64,000 nt of DNA from Cladorhizidae sp. MBARI D1340-BT2 (GCA_028752905.1 JAQNBH010000012.1:21231545-21295544); one strand, 5' to 3'; counted from the first letter of the stretch, positions 36,361-48,094 are shown. A program made the numbers and translations. Notes: generated by a model not told the origin, from the sequence alone.

Positions 36361-36927
36361 ATGTTCCTGGGCCATGCCAATGGAGACCAGGGTTATGCCA
36401 ATAGGTTCCTGGGTCATGTCAATGGAGACCAGGGTTATGCCAATAGGTTCCTGGGTCATGTCAATGGAGACCAGGGTTATGCCAATAGGTTCCTGGGTCA
36501 TGTCAATGGAGACCAGGGTTATGCCAATAGGTTCCTGGGTCATGTCAATGGAGACCAGGGTCATGCCAATAGGTTCCTGGGTCATGTCAATGGAGACCAG
36601 GGTCATGCCAATAGGTTCCTGGGTCATGTCAATGGAGACCAGGGTCATGCCAATAGGTTCCTGGGTCATGTCAATGGAGACCAGGGTCATGCCAATAGGT
36701 TCCTGGGTCATGTCAATGGAGACCAGGGTTATGCCAATAGGTTCCTGGGTCATGTCAATGGAGACCAGGGTCATGCCAATAGGTTCCTGGGTCATGTCAA
36801 TGGAGACCAGGGTCATGCCAATAGGTTCCTGGGTCATGTCAATGGAGACCAGGGTTATGTCAATGGTTAGATTAAGACCTGGGTCATGTCAATGGATGGA
36901 TTAAGACCTGGTTATGCCAATGGTTGG
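36361..36927. repeat. 42-bp satellite, 12 copies
   Basis: The unit is ATGCCAATAGGTTCCTGGGT followed by CATGTCAATGGAGACCAGGGTT. The period is a multiple of 3, so frames are open on both strands without meaning. It grades into a GGATTAAGACCTGGGT-type repeat that resumes at 37632-37890, beyond an inserted foldback element. Confidence 0.93.
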
Positions 36928-37631
36928 GGGGAGACAGTTGCATTTTTAATTTTTTTTAATTTTTACTTATGGTTACAACTTTAGAGCTCTGTAGATTCTG
37001 CAAACTTCATGGTATGGACTTGATATATAGCTCAAAAGATATGTCTCTCTGTGTGCTCTCTTTTGATACTAAAATATGTTTCATAGGTATAACTATAGGC
37101 AAGTTACTAGACCCTAAAGTGGAGAGACCTCAAAAACCTGAATCCCAAAAACCTAGCCAAAATAACTCCAAATTGCTAAGTGCTAAAGATTTGAAATTGT
37201 TACCAGTGGTACGTGGTCAAGCGTGCAGGTGGAAAATTGATTGCGTTAAAAATCAACGTAATCAATTTCCCACCCGCGTGGTCAAGCGCTTGACCACGTA
37301 CTAAAATTTTAACGCCTAATGAAAAAGGTCATTGAATAGCCTAGGGCTTCCTCTAGCCACTGGTACCAAATCTTTAGCACTAGCAATCTGGAGTTATTTT
37401 GGCTGAGGTTTTGGGGATTCAGGTTTTTGAGGTCCCTCCACTTTAGGGTCTAGTAACTTGCCTATAGTTATACCTATGAAACATATTTTAGTATCAAAAG
37501 AGAGCACACAGAGAGACCTATCTTTTGAGCTATATATCAAGTCCATACCATGAAGTTTACAGAATCTACGGAGCTCTAAAGTAGTAACCATAAGTAAAAA
37601 TATTAAAAAATAAAAATGCAACCGTCTCCCC
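36928..37631. mobile_element. 704-bp foldback element with about 280-bp arms
   Basis: The arms (36928-37209 and 37357-37631) are inverted copies beginning GGGGAGACAGTTGCATTTTT and ending AAAAATGCAACCGTCTCCCC. The loop carries a second, nested palindrome (37211-37247 with 37255-37299, around ACGTGGTCAAGCG). The element interrupts a tandem repeat: TGGTTGG on the left and TTAAGACC on the right are contiguous, save one A, in uninterrupted units. No clear target duplication. No protein is encoded. Confidence 0.85.
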
Positions 37632-37890
37632 TTAAGACCTGGGTCATGTCAAAGGTTAGATTAAGACCCAATGGATGGATTAAGACCTGGGTTATGCCGA
37701 TGCATGGATTAAGACCTGGGTCATGTCAATGGTTGGATTAAGACCTGGGTCATGTCAATGGTTGTGGATTAAGACCTGGGTTATGCCAATGGATGGATTA
37801 AGACCTGGGTTATGCCGATGCATGGATTAAGACCTGGGTCATGTCAATGGTTGGATTAAGACCTGGGTCATGTCAATGGTTAGATTAACC
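37632..37890. repeat. GGATTAAGACCTGGGTCATG repeat
   Basis: About eight copies of a 30-bp unit, the continuation of the array interrupted at 36928. Confidence 0.85.
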
Positions 37891-38079
37891 ATGTGAAGTG
37901 GGCACAAAATCTAGATGACACCCCCCCCCACAATTTTTTGCTACATGGGAGATGAAAGAGCTTGTAGCTAAGTCACACCTTCAGATAAGAAACCACAATC
38001 TATAGTATCTCCTCTAGCCCACCCCAGCTTGTAGAGTGGTCAATCTGGTGCTTCTCTCAGCTAATGCTCAGTGGGAGGT

Positions 38080-39020
38080 TTGCCCTGACATTTCACCACT
38101 AACCCACTAACCTCTTGAGCTTGGGAAGTGGTGAAACCTCTAATGAGTACTAGAAGATTCTAACATCACCTTTGAGCTCCCCCCCCCAACCTTCTAATGA
38201 GTAGCCAAAACCTCAAGAGTGCTGAAGGTTTGCACAATGTATTCTCCCACACATCAACCACTTAGCATTCCACCACTTAGACCTCTTGAGATTCCCCCTC
38301 CCAGAGGAAAAGCTAATAGGTGCTAGGAAGTTTCACCACTTAACACTGGGGATAGAGGAGGGCGGTAAAGAAGGCCAATGAGTGCTGGTGGTTTGCACAT
38401 TTGAGCTTGGGGGGTTAGAGGAGGGAGGTAAAAACCTCAAGAATGCTCGATGTTTGCACAATGCTTTCAACCACTTAAACCTCTTCACCTTGAGGCACTA
38501 ATCCAGGCACTAATCCAACCACTTAACATTCCCACCACATCCGGGACCTCTTGGAATTCCCCTTCCCAGTGAGAGTCTCCCCCCCCCAGGGAAAGCTTAA
38601 TAAGTGTTAGGAAGTTTCACCATTAACCTCTTGAGATGGGGCGGCAAATCCCTCTCTTGGAGTGCTAGGAAGTTTGCACAACACATTTCACTACTTAAAC
38701 TACTTAATTAACTCCTGATCTTTGGGAACGCTAGGAAGTCTGCACAACACATTTCACTACTTAAACTACTTAATTAACTCCTGATCTTTGGGAACATCTT
38801 GTTTTGTGCATTAGTGTGTCTGTGTCATGACAAAAATTGGGTGTCCTGCCTCCTCAGACAGAATATGTTGATGTGTTGAGTAGCTATATCTGATTGACAC
38901 TCCAGCCTTTCCTCTAACGAGTGCTAGGAAGTCTACCACTTAACCTCTTGAGCTTGGGAGGCAAAACCTCTAATGAGTGCTAGAGGTCTGCACAACACTT
39001 TTTTTCAACCCCTTGAGCTT
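38080..39020. repeat. Diverged repeat (GTGCTAGGAAGTTTGCACAA, CACTTAACCTCTTGAGCTTG)
   Basis: An old, irregular tandem of about 100-bp units. A 55-bp stretch (CTAGGAAGTCTGCACAACAC...) is duplicated near 38730. 39021-39555 shows nothing recognised. Confidence 0.65.
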
Positions 39021-39555
39021 GGGGAAGAAAAGGAGAACTTCACTCCATTTAAAGTAGCCTCAGAACCACATTTCTCCAAACAAAGCAAAAACATCGCCCC
39101 AAGATGCTGGCTTTGCAGCTGATTTTGACATTGCTTTGCCTTCCCTACAGAACAAAACATGTTCACCCCATAAACTTCAGGCCACTCTGCATTTCCATGG
39201 CAACCTGTGCTTCTCCTCGGGCTAGGATTGTGAGGTAAGTAACTTGAAATTTGTGCAGTTGACTCTGGATTGGCCAGGCACCACCAGATCGACCTCTCCT
39301 TTTTAATCTGTCCCAAAACTCGATCCCGGGCATCTCCTCAATATATCCAGGGTTTGCTCACCATAACTGGTGTGAGGGAACACTTCTCCATACCAAGAAC
39401 ACACCGTATATTCTCTAGTAGGAACTGTAGTTACTATTGACTTCCATCCAATCTTCCTGCAATTACTATAGGAAGGGTGGCTACAATTAGAAGGGTGGTT
39501 ACTATTGATTCAGTTGTGAAGAAGTTCAAGTATCTGTTTAGAGGACTTCTAATTG

Positions 39556-39800
39556 TTTGGTTGCCAGTGGCTCAACGGTTGAGTACTAGCGCCTGGAAAG
39601 TAGAAAAGGGTTCAATCCTTGCTTGTGCCCAGATTTTTCCCCCAGAATCCTCCCCCCCCCCCCCTCCCCGTTTTCTTCAGTTCTCAGCTAGTGAGCAATT
39701 ATTTGGGTGTGTCTTATTTGCCATTTGCCTCCGTGGTTACAATTGGAGGGGGGCTCCTAATAGAGGAAATACAGTGAGGCATCATGCAACTTAACACTTG
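39556..39800 (+). mobile_element. tRNA-derived SINE
   Basis: The head contains a polymerase III A box-like TGGCTCAACGGTTGAGTA (39567-39584) and a B box GGTTCAATCCT (about 39609-39619). Spacing between the two is near that of a tRNA, but no cloverleaf acceptor stem closes. A C-rich stretch and a unique body follow. I infer a SINE rather than a functional tRNA gene. Confidence 0.55.
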
Positions 39801-39829
39801 TTTCTAGCTGGCTCACATAGCCCAGGAGT

Positions 39830-40245
39830 TACCATGGTGATACTGGCAAACATGACCAAATAAGCTCCTTTACATTATGACAATTAAGTAAATTAAATAT
39901 TAATAACAGCAATAACAACACCAACAGCAAGAGGAATTGGAGACTGCAAACTTCTGCCACTCTCAACAACTTTTGACAGAAGTATTGATGGAAATATGAA
40001 AGGCCCTGTAACCTCACTAGCAAACTGCTCGCATCATCACTATGTGGCATACTTTGCGAGCTATGTATCATTGCCGCTGCAAAAGACATATGCGCACATA
40101 TATTACCAAACAAAATGGCTGACAGCCTTAGCAATGTGTGCCAACTCCAAAAAGTAATGGATTGGACCTTGACCCATACCTAACCTCTTCATAAAATTTC
40201 ACGGAAATCTATTGGTAAGCTTTTTGTGATCCTGCTAGCAGGCAG
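39830..40245 (+). mobile_element. Diverged retroelement 3' end preceding a GACA microsatellite
   Basis: GACCTTGACCCATACCTAAC, AAAATTTCACGGAAATC and TTTTTGTGATCCTGCTAGCA, then CAGACAGACA, form the consecutive blocks often seen at the 3' ends of invertebrate LINE/SINE copies that terminate in ACAG repeats. It leads directly into the array at 40245. The family is not assigned. Confidence 0.4.
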
Positions 40246-41751
40246 ACAGACAAGCAGACACAGAGAGAGAACAGACAGACAGGCAGGCAGACAGACACAG
40301 AGAGAGAACAGACAGACAGACACAGAGAGAACAGACAGACAGACAGACACAGAGAGAGAACAGACAGACAGACACAGAGAGAGAACAGAGAGACAGACAC
40401 AGAGAGAGAACAGACAGACAGACACAGAGAGAGAACAGACAGACAGACAGACAGACACAGAGAGAGAACAGACAGACAGACACAGAGAGAGAACAGACAG
40501 ACAGACAGACAGACACAGAGAGAGAACAGACAGACAGACACAGAGAGAGAACAGACAGACAGACAGACAGACACAGAGAGAGAACAGACAGACAGACAGA
40601 CACAGAGAGAGAACAGACAGACAGACAGACACAGAGAGAGAACAGACAGACAGACACAGAGAGAACAGACAGACAGACAGACACAGAGAGAGAACAGACA
40701 GACAGACAGACAGACACAGAGAGAGAACAGAGAGACAGACACAGAGAGAGAACAGACAGACAGACACAGAGAGAGAACAGACAGACAGGCAGACAGACAG
40801 ACACAGAGAGAGAACAGACAGACAGACACAGAGAGAGAACAGACAGACAGACAGACAGACACAGAGAGAGAACAGACAGACAGACAGACACAGAGAGAGA
40901 ACAGAGAGACAGACACAGAGAGAGAACAGACAGACAGACAGACAGACACAGAGAGAACAGACAGACAGACACAGAGAGAGAACAGACAGACAGACAGACA
41001 GACACAGAGAGAACAGACAGACAGACACAGAGAGAGAACAGACAGACAGACAGACAGACAGACACAGAGAGAACAGACAGACAGACACAGAGAGAGAACA
41101 GACAGACAGACAGACAGACACAGAGAGAGAACAGACAGACAGACACAGAGAGAGAACAGACAGACAGACAGACAGACACAGAGAGAACAGACAGACAGAC
41201 ACAGAGAGAGAACAGACAGACAGACAGACAGACAGACACAGAGAGAACAGACAGACAGACACAGAGAGAGAACAGACAGACAGGCAGACAGACACAGAGA
41301 GAGAACAGACAGACAGACAGACAGACAGACACAGAGAGAGAACAGACAGACAGACAGACAGACACAGAGAGAACAGACAGAAAGACAGACAGACAGACAC
41401 AGAGAGAACAGACAGACAGACACAGAGAGAGAACAGACAGACAGGCAGACAGACACAGAGAGAGAACAGACAGACAGACAGACACAGAGAGAGAACAGAC
41501 AGACAGACACAGAGAGAGAACAGAGAGACAGACACAGAGAGAGAACAGACAGACAGACACAGAGAGAGAACAGACAGACAGACAGACAGACACAGAGAGA
41601 GAACAGACAGACAGACAGACACAGAGAGAGAACAGACAGACAGACAGACACAGAGAGAGAACAGACAGACAGACAGACAGACACAGAGAGAACAGACAGA
41701 AAGACAGACAGACAGACACAGAGAGAACAGACAGACAGACACAGAGAGAGA

Positions 41752-41782
<31 letters not shown>

Positions 41783-41886
41783 CAGAGAGAGAACAGAGAG
41801 ACAGACACAGAGAGAGAACAGACAGACAGACACAGAGAGAGAACAGACAGACAGACAGACAGACAGACACAGAGAGAAAACAGACA
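40245..41886. repeat. 1.64-kb CAGACAGACACAGAGAGAGAA array
   Basis: Units of (CAGA)2-6 CAGAGAGAGAA repeated some 60 times, with CAGGCAG and AAAGACAG variants shared between distant units. Plus strand is C/A/G only. All long frames here (Asp/Arg/Gln/Thr on plus, Cys/Leu/Ser/Val on minus) are artefacts. Confidence 0.95.
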
Positions 41887-41904
41887 GGGCTAAAAACACA
41901 ACCT

Positions 41905-42006
41905 CCTTCAATGAACTCTCGCTTGGCAATACATGTAGTAGATACAACTTTCTCGATAATCAACTTAAATTTACTCCCTCTAAATTATCGAGAACGTCAT
42001 TGTGTA
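41905..42006. mobile_element. Family A fragment
   Basis: TTTCTCGATAATCAACTTAA, ATTTACTCCCTCTAAATTAT and GAGAACGTCATTGTG are the family A end sequences without the GATGAAGGCTAGAGC core. Confidence 0.5.
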
Positions 42007-42285
42007 CCATCCATGGTGGAGGTAATTACCTCTACAAGAATTCATTACCTCGAGTATGTGTCTCTCTGTCTGTCCTCTATACACTAAAAACCTACCAGGA
42101 ATAGACATAAAAGCTATATGTATATATATATATATTCTGAATCAGCTGGACCAAGAGATAGTTTTAGGTGAATATTGCTGGGATTTCTCTCTTAATTTTT
42201 CCCCCTCTTCAAGCTCCTGGAAGCCACCATTGCCAAAATGGCAGGGCACTTGCCATTGTAAGCCATTTTGTTTAGGGATATACAT

Positions 42286-45200
42286 GGAGCACATGTGGAG
42301 TTACTCTGTAGGAACTGGAGCATGTGTGGAGCTACTTGTAGGAACTGGAGCATGTGTGGAGCTACTTGTAGGAACTGGAGCATGTGTGGAGCTACTTGTA
42401 GGAACTGGAGCATGTGTGGAGCTACTCTGTAGGAACTGGAGCATGTGTGGAGCTACTCTGTAGGAACTGGAGCATGTGTGGAGCTACTTGTAGGAACTGG
42501 AGCATGTGTGGAGCTACTTGTAGGATCTGGAGCATGTGTGGAGCTACTTGTAGGAACTGGAGCATGTGTGGAGCTACTTGTAGGAACTGGAGCATGTGTG
42601 GAGCTACTTGTAGGAACTGGAGCATGTGTGGAGCTACTTGTAGGAACTGGAGCATGTGTGGAGCTACTTGTAGGAACTGGAGCATGTGTGGAGCTACTTG
42701 TAGGAACTGGAGCATGTGTGGAGCTACTTGTAGGAACTGGAGCATGTGTGGAGCTACTTGTAGGAACTGGAGCATGTGTGGAGCTAATTGTAGGAACTGG
42801 AGCATGTGTGGAGCTACTTGTAGGAACTGGAGCATGTGTGGAGCTACTTGTAGGAACTGGAGCATGTGTGGAGCTACTTGTAGGAACTGGAGAATGTGTG
42901 GAGCTACTCTGTAGGAACTGGAGCATGTGTGGAGCTACTTGTAGGAACTGGAGCATGTGTGGAGCTACTCTGTACGAACTGGAGCATGTGTGGAGCTACT
43001 TGTAGGAACTGGAGCATGTGTGGAGCTACTCTGTACGAACTGGAGCATGTGTGGAGCTACTTGTAGGAACTGGAGCATGTGTGGAGCTACTTGTAGGAAC
43101 TGGAGCATGTGTGAAGCTACTTGTAGGAACTGGAGCATGTGTGGAGCTACTCTGTAGGAACTGGAGCATGTGTGGAGCTACTTGTAGGAACTGGAGCATG
43201 TGTGGAGCTACTTGTAGGAACTGGAGCATGTGTGGAGCTACTTGTAGGAACTGGAGCATGTGTGGAGCTACTTGTAGGAACTGGAGCATGTGTGGAGCTA
43301 CTTGTAGGAACTGGAGCATGTGTGGAGCTACTTGTAGGAACTGGAGCATGTGTGGAGCTACTTGTAGGAACTGGAGCATGTGTGGAGCTACTTGTAGGAA
43401 CTGGAGCATGTGTAGAGCTACTTGTAGGAACTGGAGCATGTGTGGAGCTACTTGTAGGAACTGGAGCATGTGTGGAGCTACTTGTAGGAACTGGAGCATG
43501 TGTGGAGCTACTTGTAGGAACTGGAGCATGTGTGGAGCTACTTGTAGGAACTGGAGCATGTGTGGAGCTACTTGTAGGAACTGGAGCATGTGTGGAGCTA
43601 CTTGTAGGAACTGGAGCATGTGTGGAGCTACTCTGTAGGAACTGGAGCATGTGTGGAGCTACTTGTAGGAACTGGAGCATGTGTGGAGCTACTTGTAGGA
43701 ACTGGAGCATGTGTGGAGCTACTTGTAGGAACTGGAGCATGTGCGGAGCTACTTGTAGGAACTGGAGCATGTGTGGAGCTACTCTGTAGGAACTGGAGCA
43801 TGTGTGGAGCTACTTGTAGGAACTGGAGCATGTGTGGAGCTACTTGTAGGAACTGGAGCATGTGTGGCGCTACTTGTAGGAACTGGAGCATGTGTGGAGC
43901 TACTCTGTAGGAACTGGAGCATGTGTGGAGAACTGGAGCATGTGTGGAGCTACTTGTAGGAACTGGAGCATGTGTGGAGCTACTCTGTAGGAACTGGAGC
44001 ATGTGTGGAGCTACTTGTAGGAACTGGAGCATGTGTGGAGCTACTTGTAGGAACTGGAGCATGTGTGGAGCTACTTGTAGGAACTGGAGCATGTGTGGAG
44101 CTACTTGTAGGAACTGGAGCATGTGTGGAGCTACTTGTAGGAACTGGAGCATGTGTGGAGCTACTTGTAGGAACTGGAGCATGTGTGGAGCTACTTGTAG
44201 GAACTGGAGCATGTGTGGAGCTACTCTGTACGAACTGGAGCATGTGTGGAGCTACTTGTAGGAACTGGAGCATGTGTGGAGCTACTTGTAGGAACTGGAG
44301 CATGTGTGGAGCTACTTGTAGGAACTGGAGCATGTGTGGAGCTACTTGTAGGAACTGGAGCATGTGTGGAGCTACTTGTAGGAACTGGAGCATGTGTGGA
44401 GCTACTTGTAGGAACTGGAGCATGTGTGGAGCTACTCTGTAGGAACTGGAGCATGTGTGGAGAACTGGAGCATGTGTGGAGCTACGTACTTGTAGGAACT
44501 GGAGCATGTGTGGAGCTACTCTGTAGGAACTGGAGCATGTGTGGAGCTACTTGTAGGAACTGGAGCATGTGTGGAGCTACTTGTAGGAACTGGAGCATGT
44601 GTGGAGCTACTTGTAGGAACTGGAGCATGTGTGGAGCTACTTGTAGGAACTGGAGCATGTGTGGAGCTACTTGTAGGAACTGGAGCATGTGTGGAGCTAC
44701 TTGTAGGAACTGGAGCATGTGTGGAGCTACTTGTAGGAACTGGAGCATGTGTGGAGCTACTCTGTACGAACTGGAGCATGTGTGGAGCTACTTGTAGGAA
44801 CTGGAGCATGTGTGGAGCTACTTGTAGGAACTGGAGCATGTGTGGAGCTACTTGTAGGAACTGGAGCATGTGTGGAGCTACTTGTAGGAACTGGAGCATG
44901 TGTGGAGCTGCTTGTAGGAACTGGAGCATGTGTGGAGCTACTTGTAGGAACTGGAGCATGTGTGGAGCTACTTGTAGGAACTGGAGCATGTGTGGAGCTA
45001 CTTGTAGGAACTGGAGCATGTGTAGAGCTACTTGTAGGAACTGGAGCATGTGTGGAGCTACTTGTAGGAACTGGAGCATGTGTGGAGCTACTTGTAGGAA
45101 CTGGAGCATGTGTGGAGCTACTTGTAGGAACTGGAGCATGTGTGGAGCTACTTGTAGGAACTGGAGCATGTGTGGAGCTACTTGTAGGAACTGGAGCATG

Positions 45201-46030
45201 TGTGGAGCTACTCTGTAGGAACTGGAGCATGTGTGGAGCTACTTGTAGGAACTGGAGCATGTGTGGAGCTACTTGTAGGAACTGGAGCATGTGTGGAGCT
45301 ACTTGTAGGAACTGGAGCATGTGCGGAGCTACTTGTAGGAACTGGAGCATGTGTGGAGCTACTCTGTAGGAACTGGAGCATGTGTGGAGCTACTTGTAGG
45401 AACTGGAGCATGTGTGGAGCTACTTGTAGGAACTGGAGCATGTGTGGAGCTACTTGTAGGAACTGGAGCATGTGTGGAGCTACTTGTAGGAACTGGAGCA
45501 TGTGTGGAGCTACTCTGTAGGAACTGGAGCATGTGTGGAGCTACTTGTAGGAACTGGAGCATGTGTGGAGCTACTTGTAGGAACTGGAGCATGTGTGGAG
45601 CTACGTACTTGTAGGAACTGGAGCATGTGTGGAGCTACTCTGTAGGAACTGGAGCATGTGTGGAGCTACTTGTAGGAACTGGAGCATGTGTGGAGCTACT
45701 TGTAGGAACTGGAGCATGTGTGGAGCTACTTGTAGGAACTGGAGCATGTGTGGAGCTACTTGTAGGAACTGGAGCATGTGTGGAGCTACTTGTAGGAACT
45801 GGAGCATGTGTGGAGCTACTTGTAGGAACTGGAGCATGTGTGGAGCTACTTGTAGGAACTGGAGCATGTGTGGAGCTACTTGTAGGAACTGGAGCATGTG
45901 TGGAGCTACTTGTAGGAACTGGAGCATGTGTGGAGCTACTTGTAGGAACTGGAGCATGTGTGGAGCTACTTGTAGGAACTGGAGCATGTGTGGAGCTACT
46001 TGTAGGAACTGGAGCAGTGTGGAGCTACTC
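42286..46030. repeat. 3.7-kb satellite of 30-bp units (about 124 copies)
   Basis: The unit is GTGTGGAGCTACTTGTAGGA followed by ACTGGAGCAT. A 31-bp variant (CTCTGTAGGA) punctuates the array every 3-17 units. Rare variants recur: GTGTAGAGC at 43411 and 45021, GTGCGGAGC at 43741 and 45321, GTGTGGAGAACTGG at about 43924 and 44455, GCTACGTACTTG at about 44480 and 45600. These show that blocks of many units were duplicated within the array. Frames open on both strands follow from the 30-bp period. Confidence 0.97.
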
Positions 46031-46159
46031 TGCTAGTGTTTATCTTACTTACTCTACATTATTAATTTACTACTGTAGACTAGTTCAACGTCTAAGCACC
46101 TGCCAGCTTCATGCCGAATCCAAACTAACTCTGCATAATAGAGACACTGTAACCTTTAG

Positions 46160-46347
46160 CTTGGAAATTGCCATGGAGACATAGCTCCGCAAGGCAATTC
46201 TATTGATAGCTGTCGTCCGAACCCAAACAAGAGCTCATTTCACACGAGATCGACACATTAAAGATTCATGGGACAAGACATATCAGCAATTGTACGACGC
46301 TATCTCTCAAGGAAAAGGAAAAACACGCTCATCAGGTCCTCTCGGAA
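46160..46347 (+). other. Possible exon of unknown gene or transposon (low confidence)
   Basis: An open stretch of about 59 codons after a TAG encodes a basic peptide including RDRHIKDSWDKTYQQLYDA and ends at PLGR before a GTAAGC donor. Composition looks coding, unlike the satellite just left of it, but no family is recognised and no acceptor is certain. It lies inside an OLA1 intron on the opposite strand. Confidence 0.2.
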
Positions 46348-46635
46348 GGTAAGCATTACTAGTAATTTGGTTTTTTCCCAAATTGGAATAATGTTTTTCA
46401 TTATGAGATAAATCAAGTTATCAATTCTTATTCAGCAAGTCCTACACTAGCGGCCAATGCATCTATTTGATGTACATTATGTGCTGCTATCGACGTGGAG
46501 ACGTATTTTCTAGAATTGTGTATTCCTCTGTCTGGGCAACGATCTAAGGCATGGTGTTCTAAGGCTCCGAGCAAATGGCTCCTCCCATTGGTGAAATTTG
46601 AGTTATTTGCGTCTGGTCTGAGAAGGAAAAAATTA

Positions 46636-46720
46636 CCTACAGAATGGAACTTGAACATCTCATAAATCCATGTCTAAATAAATGATATGCAAGCATGAGG
46701 GCAGAGAGATCAAGCATTAC
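46636..46720 (+). mobile_element. Family B dispersed repeat, partial copy 3
   Basis: CAGAATGGAACTTGAACATC, TCATAAATCCATG and GGGCAGAGAGATCAAGCATT match the left two-thirds of family B. Confidence 0.5.
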
Positions 46721-46827
46721 AAGACACATGTACCAAAAATACTAGATTTTGGAGGTCCATTCTTATTGTTAGTGCAACTGTCAACCTTTCTCAGTACCCC
46801 GGGCACCTATTTCAATATCCCACTCAC

Positions 46828-46878
46828 CTTTACTGCTGTTTCTGATCCAAGATCCTTGAAATCGTCAAACTTTTGCAC
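46828..46878 (-). CDS. OLA1: OLA1 exon (17 codons)
   Basis: Encodes VQKFDDFKDLGSETAVK, aligned without gaps to the vertebrate segment that begins VMKYEDF and ends AVK. Donor GTGAGT (46822-46827 read on minus) and acceptor GTGTTTAG (46879-46886). Phase 0 at both ends. It continues into SAGRYRQQG at 30328 after a 16.5-kb intron. Confidence 0.92.
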
Positions 46879-46976
46879 CTAAACACACACACGCACGACA
46901 TCACAATGATGTAATCGTGTAGTTGGATACTAACCAATCACTAATTTTTTTAAATGACATGCACATAACCTCTGAC

Positions 46977-47048
46977 CTCTGCCATGATGAATCCCTTCTC
47001 AAAGTCAGTGTGTATCTTTCCCCCGGCCTGAGGGGCTTTCGTTCCTTT
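46977..47048 (-). CDS. OLA1: OLA1 exon (24 codons)
   Basis: Encodes [19 protein letters not shown] followed by FIMAE, the most conserved part of the TGS domain. The acceptor is TTGCTACAG; the donor GTCAGA is weaker than usual but gives the correct phase-0 join, E then V. It is separated by only 98 bp from the next exon and by 11.2 kb from the previous one. Confidence 0.93.
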
Positions 47049-47159
47049 CTGTAGCAACGAGAGATAATGCAGCCGAGATGAAGTTGTTGGTACACATGCC
47101 ACGCCCACCTCCGCCAGTTGGTCACAACATAAAATACCTTCATGCATCACAACAGTTCA

Positions 47160-47395
47160 AATAGCAACCCTCCTTTCAAAACTACACCCCCGTCATCCTA
47201 CCCTATCAAAACTACACCCCTGTCCTCATACCCCCTCAAAACTACACCCCCATCATCCTACCCCATCAAAACCACACCCCTGTCCTCATACCCCCCCTCA
47301 AACTACACCCCTGTCATCCTACCCCATCAAAACTACACCCCCGTCCTCCATGCCCCCCCTCAAAACTACACCCCCACCATCCTACCCCCTCAAAA
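47160..47395. repeat. About 30-bp minisatellite (CAAAACTACACCCCCGTCAT), left half
   Basis: Eight copies alternating GTCATCCTACCCCAT and GTCCTCATACCCCC versions. The array is split by the 699-bp element at 47396 and resumes at 48095-48240. Confidence 0.9.
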
Positions 47396-48094
47396 CAGAG
47401 TTTGCAGGTTTTACCCAGGGCTTGGGTGTAACCAAGGTTTAACTCGGGTTGGGTTAAATACCTTTTACCCAGGTTTTACTCAAACATGGATACATAACCC
47501 AGGATAAAATAATAGACACAATAGATTTATTATAAACTGTAAAGACATTATAAGAAATTAACTCTGTAATCAGGAAGTAAGACATTCAATAAATGGCAAC
47601 TGTAAAGAACTAGACAAAAACAGGAGCTGCGTTTCACTCGGCATTTATTTACCAAGTGACAAGGTTGTCTACTAGAGTATATATTTTTTATTTAATGATT
47701 TATTCATGGGCCAATTGATATGCAAGTTAAATAGATTTAATAGTCAATCTCCTGAGGTCCTCGCAGGAGCCTGTGGCAGAAGACGAGTTTCTGGGCTTTC
47801 TCAATTTTGTAATTGCAGTACACTTACTAAACTGTAAGCAGTGAATGATGACCTGTGGTATTTGCTTGCCTTTTAAATAGCCCTGGTGTCCACCACCACC
47901 CAGACACTTGTGGCTCTGTGACAGGGCTGTGACAGGGCTACAAATAAGTGTTTTATATCACTGGGTAATAGGTTAAAACCCCGGGTAAAAAAACGGGTAA
48001 AATAGGGGTAAAACCCGGGAGAAATACCTAAAACACAGGTTTTACATACTGGGTTGGGTTAAATAGGTTTTACCCTGGTAAAATGCAAACACTG
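47396..48094. mobile_element. 699-bp non-autonomous hAT-type element with exact 8-bp TSD
   Basis: The ends are CAGAGTTTGCAGGTTTTACC and, inverted, CAGTGTTTGCATTTTACCAG. The element is flanked on both sides by CCTCAAAA (47388-47395 and 48095-48102). An 8-bp duplication and CAGNG termini are the signature of hAT transposons. Subterminal AGGTTTTACCC and GGGTTGGGTTAAATA motifs repeat in both ends. No transposase remains. Confidence 0.88.

Larger units (their letters stand above)
30329..46827 (-). other. OLA1: OLA1 giant intron (16.5 kb)
   Basis: Bounded by GTGAGT (minus, at 46827) and CTTGCAG (at 30329). It contains most of the large satellites of the window: the 42-bp, 30-bp and CAGACA arrays, the 704-bp foldback, a SINE and family A/B copies, listed separately. 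No nested gene is convincing. Confidence 0.85.

Noticed and set aside
39005..39316. 103-codon minus-strand ORF
   Set aside because: It ends in a repeat-derived stretch, and I see no conserved motif or splice signals.
40189..41963. ORFs over 500 codons on both strands through the CAGACA array
   Set aside because: Composition artefact of a CAGA/GAGA microsatellite.
42286..46184. Many overlapping ORFs (CRNWSMCGAT, VGTGACVELL, MLQFLQVAPH types)
   Set aside because: Frames are open on both strands and in several phases of a 30-bp satellite; these are arithmetic artefacts.
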